In this document: piece by piece, positions 11,501-20,482 of the stretch
Layout of the letters: the number at the start of each line of letters is the position of its first letter
How positions within the stretch are numbered: the stretch's first letter is position 1
Assembly (NCBI GenBank): GCA_002477755.1
Contig: DLKD01000046.1
Coordinates: 1-55,133 of the forward strand
Reading direction: 5' to 3'
DNA: 55,133 bases
Source: Gordonia sp. UBA7599
Lineage (GTDB): Bacteria; Actinomycetota; Actinomycetes; Mycobacteriales; Mycobacteriaceae
Position numbers and translations under genes: made by a program
The notes under the pieces: generated by a model
Told to the model about the DNA's origin: nothing
Seen by the model: only the letters and a program-made list of their open reading frames with translations
Databases searched by the model: none

Positions 11501-11945
11501 CGTCGCGGAGCAGCAGCTCCTTGATGTAGAGGCCGGCCATGATCGTCTTGCCGGCACCGGGGTCGTCGGCGAGAAGGAACCGAAGCGGGGTCCGCGGTAG
11601 GAGTTCGCCGTACACCGCGCGAATCTGGTGCGGCAGCGGCTGCACGTCGCTCGTGGCGACGGCCAGCATTGGATCGAAAAGGCCGGCCAGCGAGATACGT
11701 TGGGCCTCGGCGACGAGCTTGAAGTCGCTGGCGGTGGCGTCAAACGCGCGGCTACCGCTGGTGGCGACGCTGAGGTTGTCCTGGTCCTTGCGGAACACAA
11801 CCTGTTGGCCAAGTCCACCTGAGCCGTTCTGGTAAGTGAGTGCGAGTGCGTCCGTGCCATGCCATTGAGCAGCGATGACAGTGATCACCTCTGCGGGAAT
11901 GAGACCCTCGACTCGCAGACCGGGCTTCAACTCTTCAAGCTGCAC
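8535..11945 (-). CDS. SNF2/DEAD-type helicase with C-terminal DUF3883-like domain
   Basis: The 1136-residue protein starts at a GTG preceded by GAGGAGG. Helicase motifs are clear: motif I DDPGAGKT (127-134), DEAH box (228-231, IIVDEAHRMGAHYFGGK), LLMTATPHSG (motif III), IIFTEHRDTLDYLQ (IV), and ATDAAGEGLNLQAAHLMVNYD with RIEQRFGRIHRIGQ (V-VI). The last about 100 residues (DILSTDAKGDTYRIEVKAR..., then TDFFVTHNEVMVGKN) resemble DUF3883, a nuclease-fold-like module found at the end of defence helicases. The architecture recalls the DrmD-type helicases of DISARM and related DNA-methyltransferase-linked phage-defence systems. No methylase or other partner remains, because the operon is cut by an IS element at 8136. 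It sits directly downstream of the Tn7-like genes on the same strand and is likely transposon cargo. Confidence 0.85.
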
Positions 11946-11958
11946 GCGTGGACCTCCT

Positions 11959-12060
11959 CATTGCCAGCCCTCGAACGCTACCCGCCGATACTGACAGGTT
12001 CGCCATCGCCAGGAATTCAACGAGACCAAGCCGAGTGGCATTGCCAGGCCTTCGAACGCT
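11959..12060. repeat. Pair of imperfect 21-22 bp direct repeats upstream of the helicase
   Basis: CATTGCCAG(C/G)CC followed by TCGAACGCT occurs at 11959-11979 and, with one extra base, at 12039-12060, 80 bp apart. A weaker related sequence (CATCGCCAGG) lies between them at 12004. They occupy the 162-bp gap between the tniQ gene and the helicase start and could be an operator or protein-binding sites. The function is unknown. Confidence 0.4.
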
Positions 12061-12107
12061 TGCTGAGAAGCTGTCGAAGACTTCGCTGAGGTGCCGCCCG
12101 ACGCCCG

Positions 12108-13766
12108 TCACCTCGAGTTCCCATCGGCGAGTTCGCGCAATGCTCGCCCCAACTCCTCCGGAAGCGTGTCACGAAACACCCGATAAGCCGCCTTCGATTG
12201 TCGGGTCACCGGCGGCGGCCACGCCGGGCTGGTGTCCAACCCCCCCTGAGCAACCTCGCACCACATCCATGTCACCGCGTACGGGAGTGCGGCCGCGCGC
12301 CTCCTCGGACTCGCCGACCGCGCCCAATCGGTGAACCACGTGTCGGGCGTACTCGCGAGCTCGATGACTCGTCGCTCGAGCGCCCGAAAATCCCGTCGAC
12401 GCGATAGTTCCCTCGCTGCCGCGCTGGCGGCTGCCGCGATCTCTGAAGGACTCGCGGCCAGTCGCGTGCTCGCCGCTCGCGATGTCCGTCTGCCAATGTC
12501 CGGGTCGAGTTCGATACTCGCTGCAGCAGTGGACCACGTCGACCCTGGCCGTTGTGCGCGCGCAATACACAGGGAGGCGTACAGCCGCCCCGTGCTTTCC
12601 TGCGTTGTCAGCATCCCAGCGAAATGACGACGGTAGGTGTGCTCATCGAGGAGTTGAGGGATCGCAGACAGCGGCAGATCGATCAACGCGTCGTGATGAT
12701 CGATCTGCAGGCCGACATGGCGGCGGGCTGAAAGCACCTGGACCACCAGCCAGCTCAACACCGGACTCTTTGCCGCGCGATTGACGATCCATCCTCTCGG
12801 GCCGCCCGGGACGTCCGGGATCAGATCGAACCACTCGGCCAACCGTGCGACGGCGTCCGCACTCTCCGGACTGGACAGAATCCCATCCGCCTCCGCCAGT
12901 GCTTCACCGCGGGTGACTGCACTTGTCGGCGGCTGAATACCCCACCGAGGCCCTCGAAGCTCAGTTGTGCGACCAGCGGCTTCGGCTTGGAGATCTCCGG
13001 CCCATTCGACGAAACCCCTTGCGCGAGACCGGAATGCGAGGTGAAGTAGAAGAGTGGTTAAGTTTCGGACTTCTGCGAGGTACGCGGGGGGCGCGAGAGC
13101 GCCATCGAGAACGCTCGTTTCTTCGCCTTGGATAGCGGCCGTAACCCGTGTTGCGGTCCGAATTGCACCTTCGGATGCAGCCGTCGGTTTCTCTCTCAGG
13201 ATGGAGTGTCGGCAGGGAGCCGAGAATCCGAGCGGATTCCCGCACGGCTGGTGTTCATCGAGCCGAGGACGCAGCGGACTGTGGTGTCGCGTTCGAAAGC
13301 GCCGGCTACATCTTGAACACTCAGCGACCAGGTAGACGCCGTGGTCGGGACACACTGTCGACACCGGTAGCTTCCACGACAGCTGCCAGATTCCGTCGTG
13401 CGATAGGCAGAGTGGGCATAGTTGCGTCCCATGCTGCGGGAACCACCCCTGGCAAACGATGGCGCGGTAGCTCGCCCGATCGAGCGGGTCGAAGCCGTCG
13501 AGGTTGAGTGGCGCGCCTCCGTCGTAACGCAACAAGGTCGAATTCTCGACGGCCGATGCCCCCAGCCCAGTGAGATCCACTATTCGGCCGACGAGCTCAT
13601 CGCTAGGCCGGACCAGCATGAAAGCCGTCGAGACCGACGATCCGTCCCGGTTCTCCTTGAGCATGCGGACAAGACTCTTGGTCGTCAGATCGTTCACAAG
13701 TGCAATCCGCTCGAGGTACGAATCAAGCGACTCGCGTGGATCGATTGCAACTCGAGCGGGGAGCAT
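12108..13766 (-). CDS. tniQ: TniQ/TnsD-family transposition target selector (second copy)
   Basis: The 552-residue protein has the TniQ signature at its start (PRESLDSYLERIALVN). It has two Cys/His clusters likely to bind zinc: C117-x2-C120 with C139-x2-H142, then C150-x2-C153, plus further Cys at 175 and 185. TniQ/TnsD proteins bind the chosen DNA target (or a CRISPR complex in CRISPR-associated elements) and recruit the TnsC ATPase. The long C-terminal region (about residues 200-552) probably recognises DNA sequence. It ends with WMWCEVAQGG...AWP, which parallels the end of the neighbouring TniQ (WMWFDATC...TWP), so the two are distant paralogues. It is the last gene of the tns operon, 63 bp after the first tniQ. 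Confidence 0.8.
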   Translation of the reverse strand: MLPARVAIDPRESLDSYLERIALVNDLTTKSLVRMLKENRDGSSVSTAFMLVRPSDELVGRIVDLTGLGASAVENSTLLRYDGGAPLNLDGFDPLDRASYRAIVCQGWFPQHGTQLCPLCLSHDGIWQLSWKLPVSTVCPDHGVYLVAECSRCSRRFRTRHHSPLRPRLDEHQPCGNPLGFSAPCRHSILREKPTAASEGAIRTATRVTAAIQGEETSVLDGALAPPAYLAEVRNLTTLLLHLAFRSRARGFVEWAGDLQAEAAGRTTELRGPRWGIQPPTSAVTRGEALAEADGILSSPESADAVARLAEWFDLIPDVPGGPRGWIVNRAAKSPVLSWLVVQVLSARRHVGLQIDHHDALIDLPLSAIPQLLDEHTYRRHFAGMLTTQESTGRLYASLCIARAQRPGSTWSTAAASIELDPDIGRRTSRAASTRLAASPSEIAAAASAAARELSRRRDFRALERRVIELASTPDTWFTDWARSASPRRRAAALPYAVTWMWCEVAQGGLDTSPAWPPPVTRQSKAAYRVFRDTLPEELGRALRELADGNSR

Positions 13767-13829
13767 TAGCTCAGAGGCTCCATCGCCGTCGCGGTTTGGT
13801 AGCGCCCGCAGTGGGCGAGCGACTGGAAG

Positions 13830-15395
13830 TCACGCGCCCACACGAGTCCGGTCCTCTTCTGAGACTCGGTCCGAATCCACCACACCGAAGTCTCCACTCC
13901 CAACCTGACGCACAAGATCTTCGTCGGCGACGCAGATCGCTTCGGCGGCACTGCGGAGGATGAGACGGCCTTCGGGGTTGAGCGCAGCGTCAAATGCTTT
14001 CAGGTGTTCGGCGTCTGGCCATGTACGCGGGCTATCACAGGTTGCATCGAACCACATCCAAGATGCGGCGAGCCGGGCGCAGCCATCGAAGTTCCGGGCG
14101 GCTGCGGGCAGGGTGCCGACCAGGTCCGGCGGGGCGGCTTCAATCCGTCTTAACGCGTCGCGGCGCTCACGGTAGTTGACGAGCTCGTCGAGGCATAGAG
14201 CTCGCGCCAGATTCATCGCATGGGCAATGTCGCTCTCGCGGTGGAAGATCGGAGTCCATTTCGGCCACGCCCCTATGCAAATCGAGTAGCTACCAGCTTT
14301 CGTCAGACGGTAGGTCGGCTCGTCGGCAAGGCTCCAATGATCGCGCAACCGAACACATTGACTGAGAAGTAGCGCGACTCTGGAACGCCACAACCACTGG
14401 GCGGGGTCGAGCACGAACGGTTCGCCTTCTTGCCGGTAGATCCCTGGGATGTGGTCAAGCGTCAATTGCGTATGGCCAAGCGCCAGCCGCATCAGATCTT
14501 CGCCGCGTGGATGGCGGACTGAGCTCTTCGGTAACCGCATGGTCTTGACAGTCTTCGCGCCTGTGCGGAGTACCCGTCGAGTGAAGACCTGCGAATCGGG
14601 TATTTCAGAATTCTCTGGTCGGACAGGAGTGGGACGTGGATGTGGAGATACTCGTGGTGTCAGCCACGTTCGCTGTTCTTCCCAGGCCATTGCGATGGCC
14701 AGTGCACGAACGGCAGGAGATCGCGGTAGCTCTTCCTCGGACTCGTGACTCGTCGCAAGATCTGCCGTCGCAGTGGTCACCAACTGAGCATCAGCTGGGA
14801 TCCAGTGTGCAGATCCTCGACTGAGCCGACGAGCCACCGAGGGTAGTTCCGCACGGAGACACTCAAGTCGGTCGAGTGCATCGAAGTCAGTCGTAGATCT
14901 GTGTGCAGCGGACGAGACCTCCTTGCAGACCGACAGAATCCGATTGGGAACTCTGGTCAACTGCGCAGTGCCACTACCGGGCATCCCGATGAGGTGCCCG
15001 CAGTAGAAGCAGACCGGAGACAGAGCCAAAGCCCACTCTCGCCGTGCCACTCCGTTTGGGGCGCAACGGCAATGCTGACCCCACTCACTTGCCAGCCAGC
15101 CTTCCTTCGCGAGCACTCGACTATGGCAGTCATCAAGGGTCATCGCCGAAATGCGCGAGAATGGCTGGCGCGTCAGCGTGGCCAGGTGCCGCAGAATCGG
15201 CTCGTAGTCAGACGCTGATCGCGATAACTGACTTCGACCAAGGATCTTGGTGACGGTGGTGCAATTCGCCGTCGCCGCGCGCAATACGAAGGACTCCAGC
15301 GATTCATCGTCGGCTGGAATCGGTCGAGCAGGCAGATAGCCGATACGAGGCTCTCGCATGGATAGCCCCCTTCCGTTGTCTGCCGGTGACATCAC
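13830..15395 (-). CDS. tniQ: TniQ/TnsD-family transposition target selector (first copy)
   Basis: The 521-residue protein starts at the ATG overlapping the tnsC stop (ATGATG...); a second possible start is MREPRIGYLPARP. The TniQ N-terminal region is IPADDESLESFVLRAATAN. One zinc-finger-like set is seen, C109-x-C111 and C129-x2-C132 (HCRCAPNG...SPVCFYCGHL), with an atypical CxC first half and a single finger instead of two. The C-terminal half aligns in outline with the second TniQ. It belongs to the tnsABC operon, so it should load TnsC at one class of target. Having two unlike TniQ proteins suggests two target classes, as in Tn7 (chromosomal site versus mobile DNA). Confidence 0.78.
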   Translation of the reverse strand: MMSPADNGRGLSMREPRIGYLPARPIPADDESLESFVLRAATANCTTVTKILGRSQLSRSASDYEPILRHLATLTRQPFSRISAMTLDDCHSRVLAKEGWLASEWGQHCRCAPNGVARREWALALSPVCFYCGHLIGMPGSGTAQLTRVPNRILSVCKEVSSAAHRSTTDFDALDRLECLRAELPSVARRLSRGSAHWIPADAQLVTTATADLATSHESEEELPRSPAVRALAIAMAWEEQRTWLTPRVSPHPRPTPVRPENSEIPDSQVFTRRVLRTGAKTVKTMRLPKSSVRHPRGEDLMRLALGHTQLTLDHIPGIYRQEGEPFVLDPAQWLWRSRVALLLSQCVRLRDHWSLADEPTYRLTKAGSYSICIGAWPKWTPIFHRESDIAHAMNLARALCLDELVNYRERRDALRRIEAAPPDLVGTLPAAARNFDGCARLAASWMWFDATCDSPRTWPDAEHLKAFDAALNPEGRLILRSAAEAICVADEDLVRQVGSGDFGVVDSDRVSEEDRTRVGA

Positions 15396-16474
15396 ACCCT
15401 GCTCTGCTTGCTGCGGCGCCGAAGATCGATTTCCGCCTCTGCTGCGTGCGCTCGTTTACTGAGGCGGACTTCCTTCAGGTGTTCTGGGTTGATCGTGTGC
15501 GTGCCGTCGGCGATCGCTGCAAGTGTCGCAATGCGGAGGAGGCGTGTCGCGTCACCGACGTAGCCCTGAGATCGCTTCCAGATGGGCCCCGCGAGCTGTG
15601 AAGTGAGAAGCCCTTCGCTTGCCCGAGGGAGATGCGGAAGGAGATAACCTTCCAGCCCGTAGAGCAGTTGCTGCCACGCGTGTTGCTCCTCCGAAGTCTC
15701 GATTCCGTAAGGACTGAAGCTCATTGGCTGGAGGCGGCCGATAAGCTGGGCATCGCTCATGGCTTCACTGGATTCGAGGTCTGTCCCAACCAGAATTAAG
15801 CTGGCGTTGAATTCGCCGAGCTCGGTGTTCATGTACTTCACGTGATCGAGGACCTCCCGGCCGCCCTTCCAGTTGGTACGCAGTAGATGGAAGTCGTCGA
15901 TGAGAAGGGTGCGCACGCCGTGGCGTGCCAATGCCCTGACCGCGGCGGTTGACGTCTGGTGGGCGGCGCCGCTGGCGGATAAGCGGAAGAAGTCAAGGAC
16001 TTGGGAGTTGAATCCTTTGACCATCGAGCCAGATTGCAGGTTGACCCAAACGACGGGGCATAGGTCTGCGTCGATCGTTGGCTGAGGGTTCCACGTGGGC
16101 AGTTCTGCAGGGCCTTTCGGTGCGCCTACGATCCATTCCACGTATTTCCTTGTGGCCCAGCGGCGGACCGCCGTGCTCTTCCCGAGCGTGCTTGCGCCTG
16201 TGACCGACGCTATTGCCTTCGCACCGGGGCCCGTTTCAGAATTCTCCTGCACGATCTCAGTGAGTCGGTCTGCGACTGCGCGGGTCTCGGCCGTTTCGAC
16301 GTAGAGTCCATTCATCCATTGACGCAGCGCATCGACCGCCCGCGAGCGGTCCTCGGATGTCATCCTGTCCCAACCAGCCGACGTGTACAGAGGTGGTTCT
16401 GGCAACTCCGTTTTGGTGCAAGCCAAATGCCAAGCGAGAGAGTCCATCAGGAGTCGGCCCGCATCGTCGGCCAC
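15392..16474 (-). CDS. tnsC: TnsC/TniB-family AAA+ ATPase regulator of transposition
   Basis: This 360-residue ATPase has Walker A GASTLGKST (93-101), Walker B TLLIDDFH (189-196), and a sensor-like SLILVGTDLE. TnsC proteins form ATP-dependent filaments on DNA that link the target selector (TniQ) to the TnsAB transposase and confer target immunity. The length and order match the family. It overlaps tnsB upstream by 28 bp and tniQ downstream by 4 bp, so expression is coupled. Similarity to the shorter TniB proteins is possible, but the accompanying TnsA argues for a Tn7-type element. Confidence 0.85.
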   Translation of the reverse strand: MADDAGRLLMDSLAWHLACTKTELPEPPLYTSAGWDRMTSEDRSRAVDALRQWMNGLYVETAETRAVADRLTEIVQENSETGPGAKAIASVTGASTLGKSTAVRRWATRKYVEWIVGAPKGPAELPTWNPQPTIDADLCPVVWVNLQSGSMVKGFNSQVLDFFRLSASGAAHQTSTAAVRALARHGVRTLLIDDFHLLRTNWKGGREVLDHVKYMNTELGEFNASLILVGTDLESSEAMSDAQLIGRLQPMSFSPYGIETSEEQHAWQQLLYGLEGYLLPHLPRASEGLLTSQLAGPIWKRSQGYVGDATRLLRIATLAAIADGTHTINPEHLKEVRLSKRAHAAEAEIDLRRRSKQSRV

Positions 16475-18639
16475 GGGACGTCGAGGATGTCCAAGGGAAC
16501 GTCGTCCTGGGGTGAATCGGTATGGGGCGTCTTGGTGCGTGCTTCGTTGCCGCCCGACTGAGTGGCTTCGTCGCGGGTTGCACCTTGGGCTGCCTGAGCT
16601 TCTTCGTGGTCTTTGCGCGATTGTTCAACTCTGCGGTGCGCGGCTGACAGTTTGGCAGTCCAGTCAGTTGGAACGGGCCCAGAGGTGAGTTCCGTGAGCT
16701 CGTCGAGGATCTGCCGCTGCGCTGAGCCCCGACTCAGAATGTGGTTGCCGCCGCGTTCGCGGACGCGCCGCCTAACAGCCTGAACGATCGTATCGGTCAT
16801 CGGCGCGTCAGTGAAGAAAGATCCTCGCCACGCAACGGGGCGTACACGGCCGGTCTCGGGGTGCGGGAACCAGATGCTCGACAAGTCGTGCGGGTCGACA
16901 AGAAAGGGAACCTTGTTGTCGTCGTCCCTGAACTGGCCCCGTGCGACATTCCGAAAATCATCGAGCAGCTTGCCGTCGTAGACCATCTCAGCAAACTCGA
17001 CACCTGCGACTCCGACTGTGCCCCACTTGACCGGAAGCATCTGATAGATCATGTCTGCACGCTGCGGTACGTCGATACGGCCGGTGACGTCGAGCATGAT
17101 GTCCCAGAGCTCCAAAGGACTGGTGCGAGCGGTGGGCTCACCACCGATAACCAAGCCTGTGTGCCACGACCGGTGGTAGTCCAAGGCGACGAATCGCCGA
17201 AGGTGTTCTTCCAGTTCGGCGGCCGTGACCAATGCCTCCTCGGCGACCAATCGACCGCGCTCCGAGGTATTGCGACCTTTGTAGCCGGGGAGCTGTTGAA
17301 CGGCCCGTTGTAGCGTCTCGTGCCAGCGTTCAACGTGGGGGTTGTCCGTTGGCTTCTTCCCGCGACTGAGCAACAAGTCAATCCCGAAGTCGCGCAGAAT
17401 CGCGCGGAAGTGATCGGACACGAAGATCGAACCGTGGTCGGCGCGGATCGCGTCCGGCATGACGCCAGGGATGTGGTGCTCTCCTTGAAGCGTAGTGAAA
17501 TCGGGTGCAACACTTCTGCGCCCAACGTTGACCGCGACATCAGAAGCGTCGACGACTTGGGGCAAACCGGCCCAGCGCCAGTGACTGATGGTGGTGCCCT
17601 CCACCATCATCGAGAACGGGCGGCAGATGTCGTAGAGAAGTAGCCCGGCATCGATTCCATCGGCGCTCTTCGGCACCACGCGCAGTGCGAGGACCACTCT
17701 GGTGGCGACGTCGATTGCAGTGAGGATTTCGACGCTGAAGGGTCGCCCGAGAAGCGGGTCGTATACGAGGTTGTCCGCCCTCGTGGCGTCGATGGCGACT
17801 ATTTGCCCAGGCCTGATTGCGGGGAAGTGCTCTTTGCCCGACACGCGCTGTAGCGACCGGCTTCTCTGGGTGCGGGTTGTTGCGCCCGCGCCCCGTTTGA
17901 GGTGCGCGAGATACTCTGCCGTCAGACGCTGCGGCGTGGAGACATCCACGTGCCCTGCACGCTTGAGCTCAACCTTGATCCGCCGATCAAGCTCGCTGAT
18001 GTTGGCGTCCGCCCGATCTCCGTCCAGGGTGGCGAAGACCAACTCAGCAACAGTCCGATAGCGCTCATCGATTCGCTCCCACGTCTGTTCGCGACGCAGG
18101 GATCTGGCATCGAGGAGCCCGAGTAGTCCGTCGCGTTTCCATGCACGCACCCAGTTGCGGATGGTGCTGTCGACCGGAGCCGATCGCTTGATCTCACCGT
18201 TCGCGATGCGGCGTTGTAGGGCACGATCTCCCACAGCTTCTTGCTGCAACGCGACCGCCATCGCGCGACAGCGCGCCGCCTCGGAGACGCCGAAGCCTTC
18301 GCCGAAGGGTGGGCGCGGTTCGCCATCGCGCGCGAGTTCGGCGTGACCGTCCCGGTAGCCGGTCAGTATCTCATGCACGATTTCAAGTTTGTCGAGGGCG
18401 GCTCGGCGCGTTTCCTCAGACAGGCCATCCCAGTACGGGCGGAGCGCCGGTCTGATTGGCGCTACATCGCCATCGACCACGACTCGCACCTCTGCGAGTT
18501 CGGGCCAATCGACGTGCAAGGAATCGCCGACGCTGGTGCGGAGGTCTACGCCGGCCGCTGATACCGCTGTCACCAGACCGGTTCCCCACTCAGTCAGAAG
18601 TCGGCCACCGACCTCAACCACTGTGCGACTTGTGTCCAC
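16447..18639 (-). CDS. tnsB: TnsB/TniA-family DDE transposase
   Basis: The 730-residue protein has N-terminal DNA-binding helical domains (an HTH-like region about 110-180 with STIRNWVRAWKRDGLLGLLD). An rve-type catalytic core follows with Asp284 (VAIDATRAD), Asp401 (IRADHGSIF) and Glu437 (NPHVERWHE), giving the DD(35)E spacing. Then come a Mu-type C-terminal beta-barrel region and a charged flexible tail ending in PWPTMRADS, the place where TnsB tails contact TnsC. TnsB binds repeated sites in the transposon ends and joins the 3' ends to target. The GTG start overlaps the tnsA stop by one base (TAGTG). The tail also overlaps tnsC by 28 bp. Confidence 0.9.
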   Translation of the reverse strand: MDTSRTVVEVGGRLLTEWGTGLVTAVSAAGVDLRTSVGDSLHVDWPELAEVRVVVDGDVAPIRPALRPYWDGLSEETRRAALDKLEIVHEILTGYRDGHAELARDGEPRPPFGEGFGVSEAARCRAMAVALQQEAVGDRALQRRIANGEIKRSAPVDSTIRNWVRAWKRDGLLGLLDARSLRREQTWERIDERYRTVAELVFATLDGDRADANISELDRRIKVELKRAGHVDVSTPQRLTAEYLAHLKRGAGATTRTQRSRSLQRVSGKEHFPAIRPGQIVAIDATRADNLVYDPLLGRPFSVEILTAIDVATRVVLALRVVPKSADGIDAGLLLYDICRPFSMMVEGTTISHWRWAGLPQVVDASDVAVNVGRRSVAPDFTTLQGEHHIPGVMPDAIRADHGSIFVSDHFRAILRDFGIDLLLSRGKKPTDNPHVERWHETLQRAVQQLPGYKGRNTSERGRLVAEEALVTAAELEEHLRRFVALDYHRSWHTGLVIGGEPTARTSPLELWDIMLDVTGRIDVPQRADMIYQMLPVKWGTVGVAGVEFAEMVYDGKLLDDFRNVARGQFRDDDNKVPFLVDPHDLSSIWFPHPETGRVRPVAWRGSFFTDAPMTDTIVQAVRRRVRERGGNHILSRGSAQRQILDELTELTSGPVPTDWTAKLSAAHRRVEQSRKDHEEAQAAQGATRDEATQSGGNEARTKTPHTDSPQDDVPLDILDVPWPTMRADS

Positions 18640-19367
18640 TACGCCACCAGTCCCGCGCGCACTGGCGTTTCCATCGTCAATCGCTTCGAGAGGTTGGTAT
18701 CCAGCTCACCGGACCAGACCATGTGCCAGACCACGGCGATGGCCTCCCCGTTTCCGGTATCCAGACGAAATAGGGAGCCCAGAGTCGCGGCGTCGTTACT
18801 TGCTTCCTTCCCGATCTCGCCAGCCACCTGGTCATACCAGGAAGGCCTTCGGCGGTAGCCGTGCAGCCACAGAAGGTTTAGGCGTTCTACGCGGTCGAGT
18901 CCGTTGAATACCTCGTGACGCCATCCCACATTCGCGCAGGCGGCCTCGACCATTGCGACCTGAAGCTTGAATTTGTCGTCCATCTTGTGCGGCAGGCGTG
19001 CATTCCAGAGCGTTACCGCCCCGGTGTCGTCAAGGCTGAGTAAGTCGGGCGTGTTTTTCGCCGAGGACGATCCGCCCCGCTTCAGCTGACACGGTTGCGG
19101 TATCAGCGCGACGATATCGTTGAGCCGGTCCAGGCGTCGCAAGAGGTCATGCTCGAGGCCCGACTCGAGTTCTAGGTGGTCGCGCATGGTCAGTGAATAC
19201 GCAGTGACAGGTATGTGCCGGTGACGTTCCGAGGATCGAGGCTTGCGAATCGGAACTACACGTGCGAGATCCGGCGGACCGTCGGACCGCCAGTTCAACA
19301 CGCGGGACACCTTGTCGCCAGCGAATCGGAACCGCCACGTCACCGCCGCGCGGGAACTCTCGGTCAA
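18639..19367 (-). CDS. tnsA: TnsA-like transposase endonuclease subunit
   Basis: The 242-residue protein begins at TTG (19367), well placed 6 bp after GGAGG. TnsA cuts the 5' ends of Tn7-type transposons so that they move by cut-and-paste. The restriction-endonuclease-like catalytic pattern is visible: Glu in LELESGLEHDLL, Asp in NTPDLLSL and the following beta strand TLWNARLP, where Tn7 TnsA has Gln-x-Lys. Here the pair reads Asn-x-Arg, so it is a variant of the active site. The downstream helix VEAACANVGWRHEVFN and RLNLLWLHGYRRRP resemble actinobacterial TnsA-like proteins. First gene of the tns operon. Confidence 0.75.
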   Translation of the reverse strand: MTESSRAAVTWRFRFAGDKVSRVLNWRSDGPPDLARVVPIRKPRSSERHRHIPVTAYSLTMRDHLELESGLEHDLLRRLDRLNDIVALIPQPCQLKRGGSSSAKNTPDLLSLDDTGAVTLWNARLPHKMDDKFKLQVAMVEAACANVGWRHEVFNGLDRVERLNLLWLHGYRRRPSWYDQVAGEIGKEASNDAATLGSLFRLDTGNGEAIAVVWHMVWSGELDTNLSKRLTMETPVRAGLVA

Positions 19368-19392
19368 GTGACACCTCCGCTTCCGCAGGAAT

Positions 19393-19450
19393 TAGCACCA
19401 AATCTAGCAAGAAATCGAGGTCGAAGGGCTACTAAGGGAGCAAGTCGACA
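19393..19450 (-). repeat. Candidate TnsB-binding repeats / transposon right end A
   Basis: Two adjacent 12-bp copies, TAGCACCAAATC (19393-19404) and TAGCAAGAAATC (19405-19416), match at 10 of 12 positions and are followed by GGGCTAC (19426-19432). They lie in the leader of tnsA, where Tn7-type right ends hold TnsB sites and the operon promoter. On the minus strand a TGTCGAC terminus-like sequence starts at 19450. The same motifs recur at 20483-20513. The assignment as end sites is inference. Confidence 0.45.
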
Positions 19451-19539
19451 ATCGGTCAGCGAGGCATTTCGGGTGATAGGCCGACGTCTCCTTCGCCCCA
19501 TCAGCGGTCCGTGTCGGAAGGCTGCGATAGGTTGCTCCC

Positions 19540-20358
19540 ATGGCCAAAGGCAATCAGGTCGCTCCGTCGACGAAGTTCGAGCAGACGCTGCAGGCATCGG
19601 CTCAGCTGCCGGGTGTGCAGATCAACCGGGAGGCCTTCCTCCGCAGAGAGCTGAAGCGATACTGCACCGACGAGCAGATCAAACTCGCTATCGCCACAAC
19701 ACCGGCCGAAGCAGGCGTAACACCTCAAGTGATCGACAAGATCGCCAACAGCGTGATCAAGTTCGAGACCGGCAAGGTGACGACACTTTCCACGGCAGCC
19801 GGCATCCCTGGAGGCCTCGCAGCGATCGGCACGGTCCCGGCTGATATCGCGCAGTACTATGGGCACCTTCTTCGCGTCGTCCAGAAGCTCGCCTACATCT
19901 ACAGCTGGCCGGAGCTCTTCGACGACAGCGCCGACGGAATGGACTCCGCGACCGAAAGCATGCTCACGCTGTTCATCGGCGTGATGTTTGGCGTGAACGC
20001 GGCCCAGGCCGGCGTGGCGCAAGTCTCGAAGTTGATCGCAAGTGAAGTGGCCAGGAAGCTGCCGCAGAAGGCTCTCACCAAGGGTGCGATATATCCGGTG
20101 GTCAAGAAGGTTGCAGGGCTCCTGGGCATTCAGATGACCAAGCAGGTCTTCGCCAAGAGCGCAGCCAAGGTCGTGCCGCTGGTAGGCGCGGTTGTCTCGG
20201 GAAGCCTGACCTTCGTCACGTTCATGCCGATGTCGAAGCGGCTCCAGAAGCACCTCGCAACCCTTCCGCTGACCAAGCCCGGTCACGGAGTCACCGAGCA
20301 AGCGTCGAATCCGCCGAGCACATCCCCAAAACCAGCACCAACGTCATCTGCGAATTAG
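19540..20358 (+). CDS. EcsC-like protein between tnsA and dnaB
   Basis: The 272-residue protein has glycine/alanine-rich hydrophobic helices (VTTLSTAAGIPGGLAAIGTVPADIAQYYGHLL, then KVVPLVGAVVSGSLTFVTF) in the style of EcsC-family membrane-associated proteins, and an unstructured Ser/Pro-rich tail. The biochemical role of that family is poorly known. It is divergent to tnsA, convergent with dnaB, and flanked on both sides by the same short repeats. It may therefore be carried by the transposon between its right end and tnsA, or mark a second, decayed insertion. The Shine-Dalgarno site is weak. The EcsC assignment is tentative. Confidence 0.5.
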   Translation: MAKGNQVAPSTKFEQTLQASAQLPGVQINREAFLRRELKRYCTDEQIKLAIATTPAEAGVTPQVIDKIANSVIKFETGKVTTLSTAAGIPGGLAAIGTVPADIAQYYGHLLRVVQKLAYIYSWPELFDDSADGMDSATESMLTLFIGVMFGVNAAQAGVAQVSKLIASEVARKLPQKALTKGAIYPVVKKVAGLLGIQMTKQVFAKSAAKVVPLVGAVVSGSLTFVTFMPMSKRLQKHLATLPLTKPGHGVTEQASNPPSTSPKPAPTSSAN

Positions 20359-20482
20359 ACGAGCTCATCCCACAAGCCAATCGCCGATAGCCTGCCGCCA
20401 GCCGCCGGTCACTTCAGCCCCTTCGTCGCCCGGTTTCACCCGCGCACTCGGCGATTTCCAGGAATAGATTCCCCGGCAAAAT

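Noticed and set aside
9267-11600. Long plus-strand open frame (777 codons)
   Set aside because: It is antisense to the helicase gene, has low-complexity translation without any domain, and follows from high-GC codon bias.
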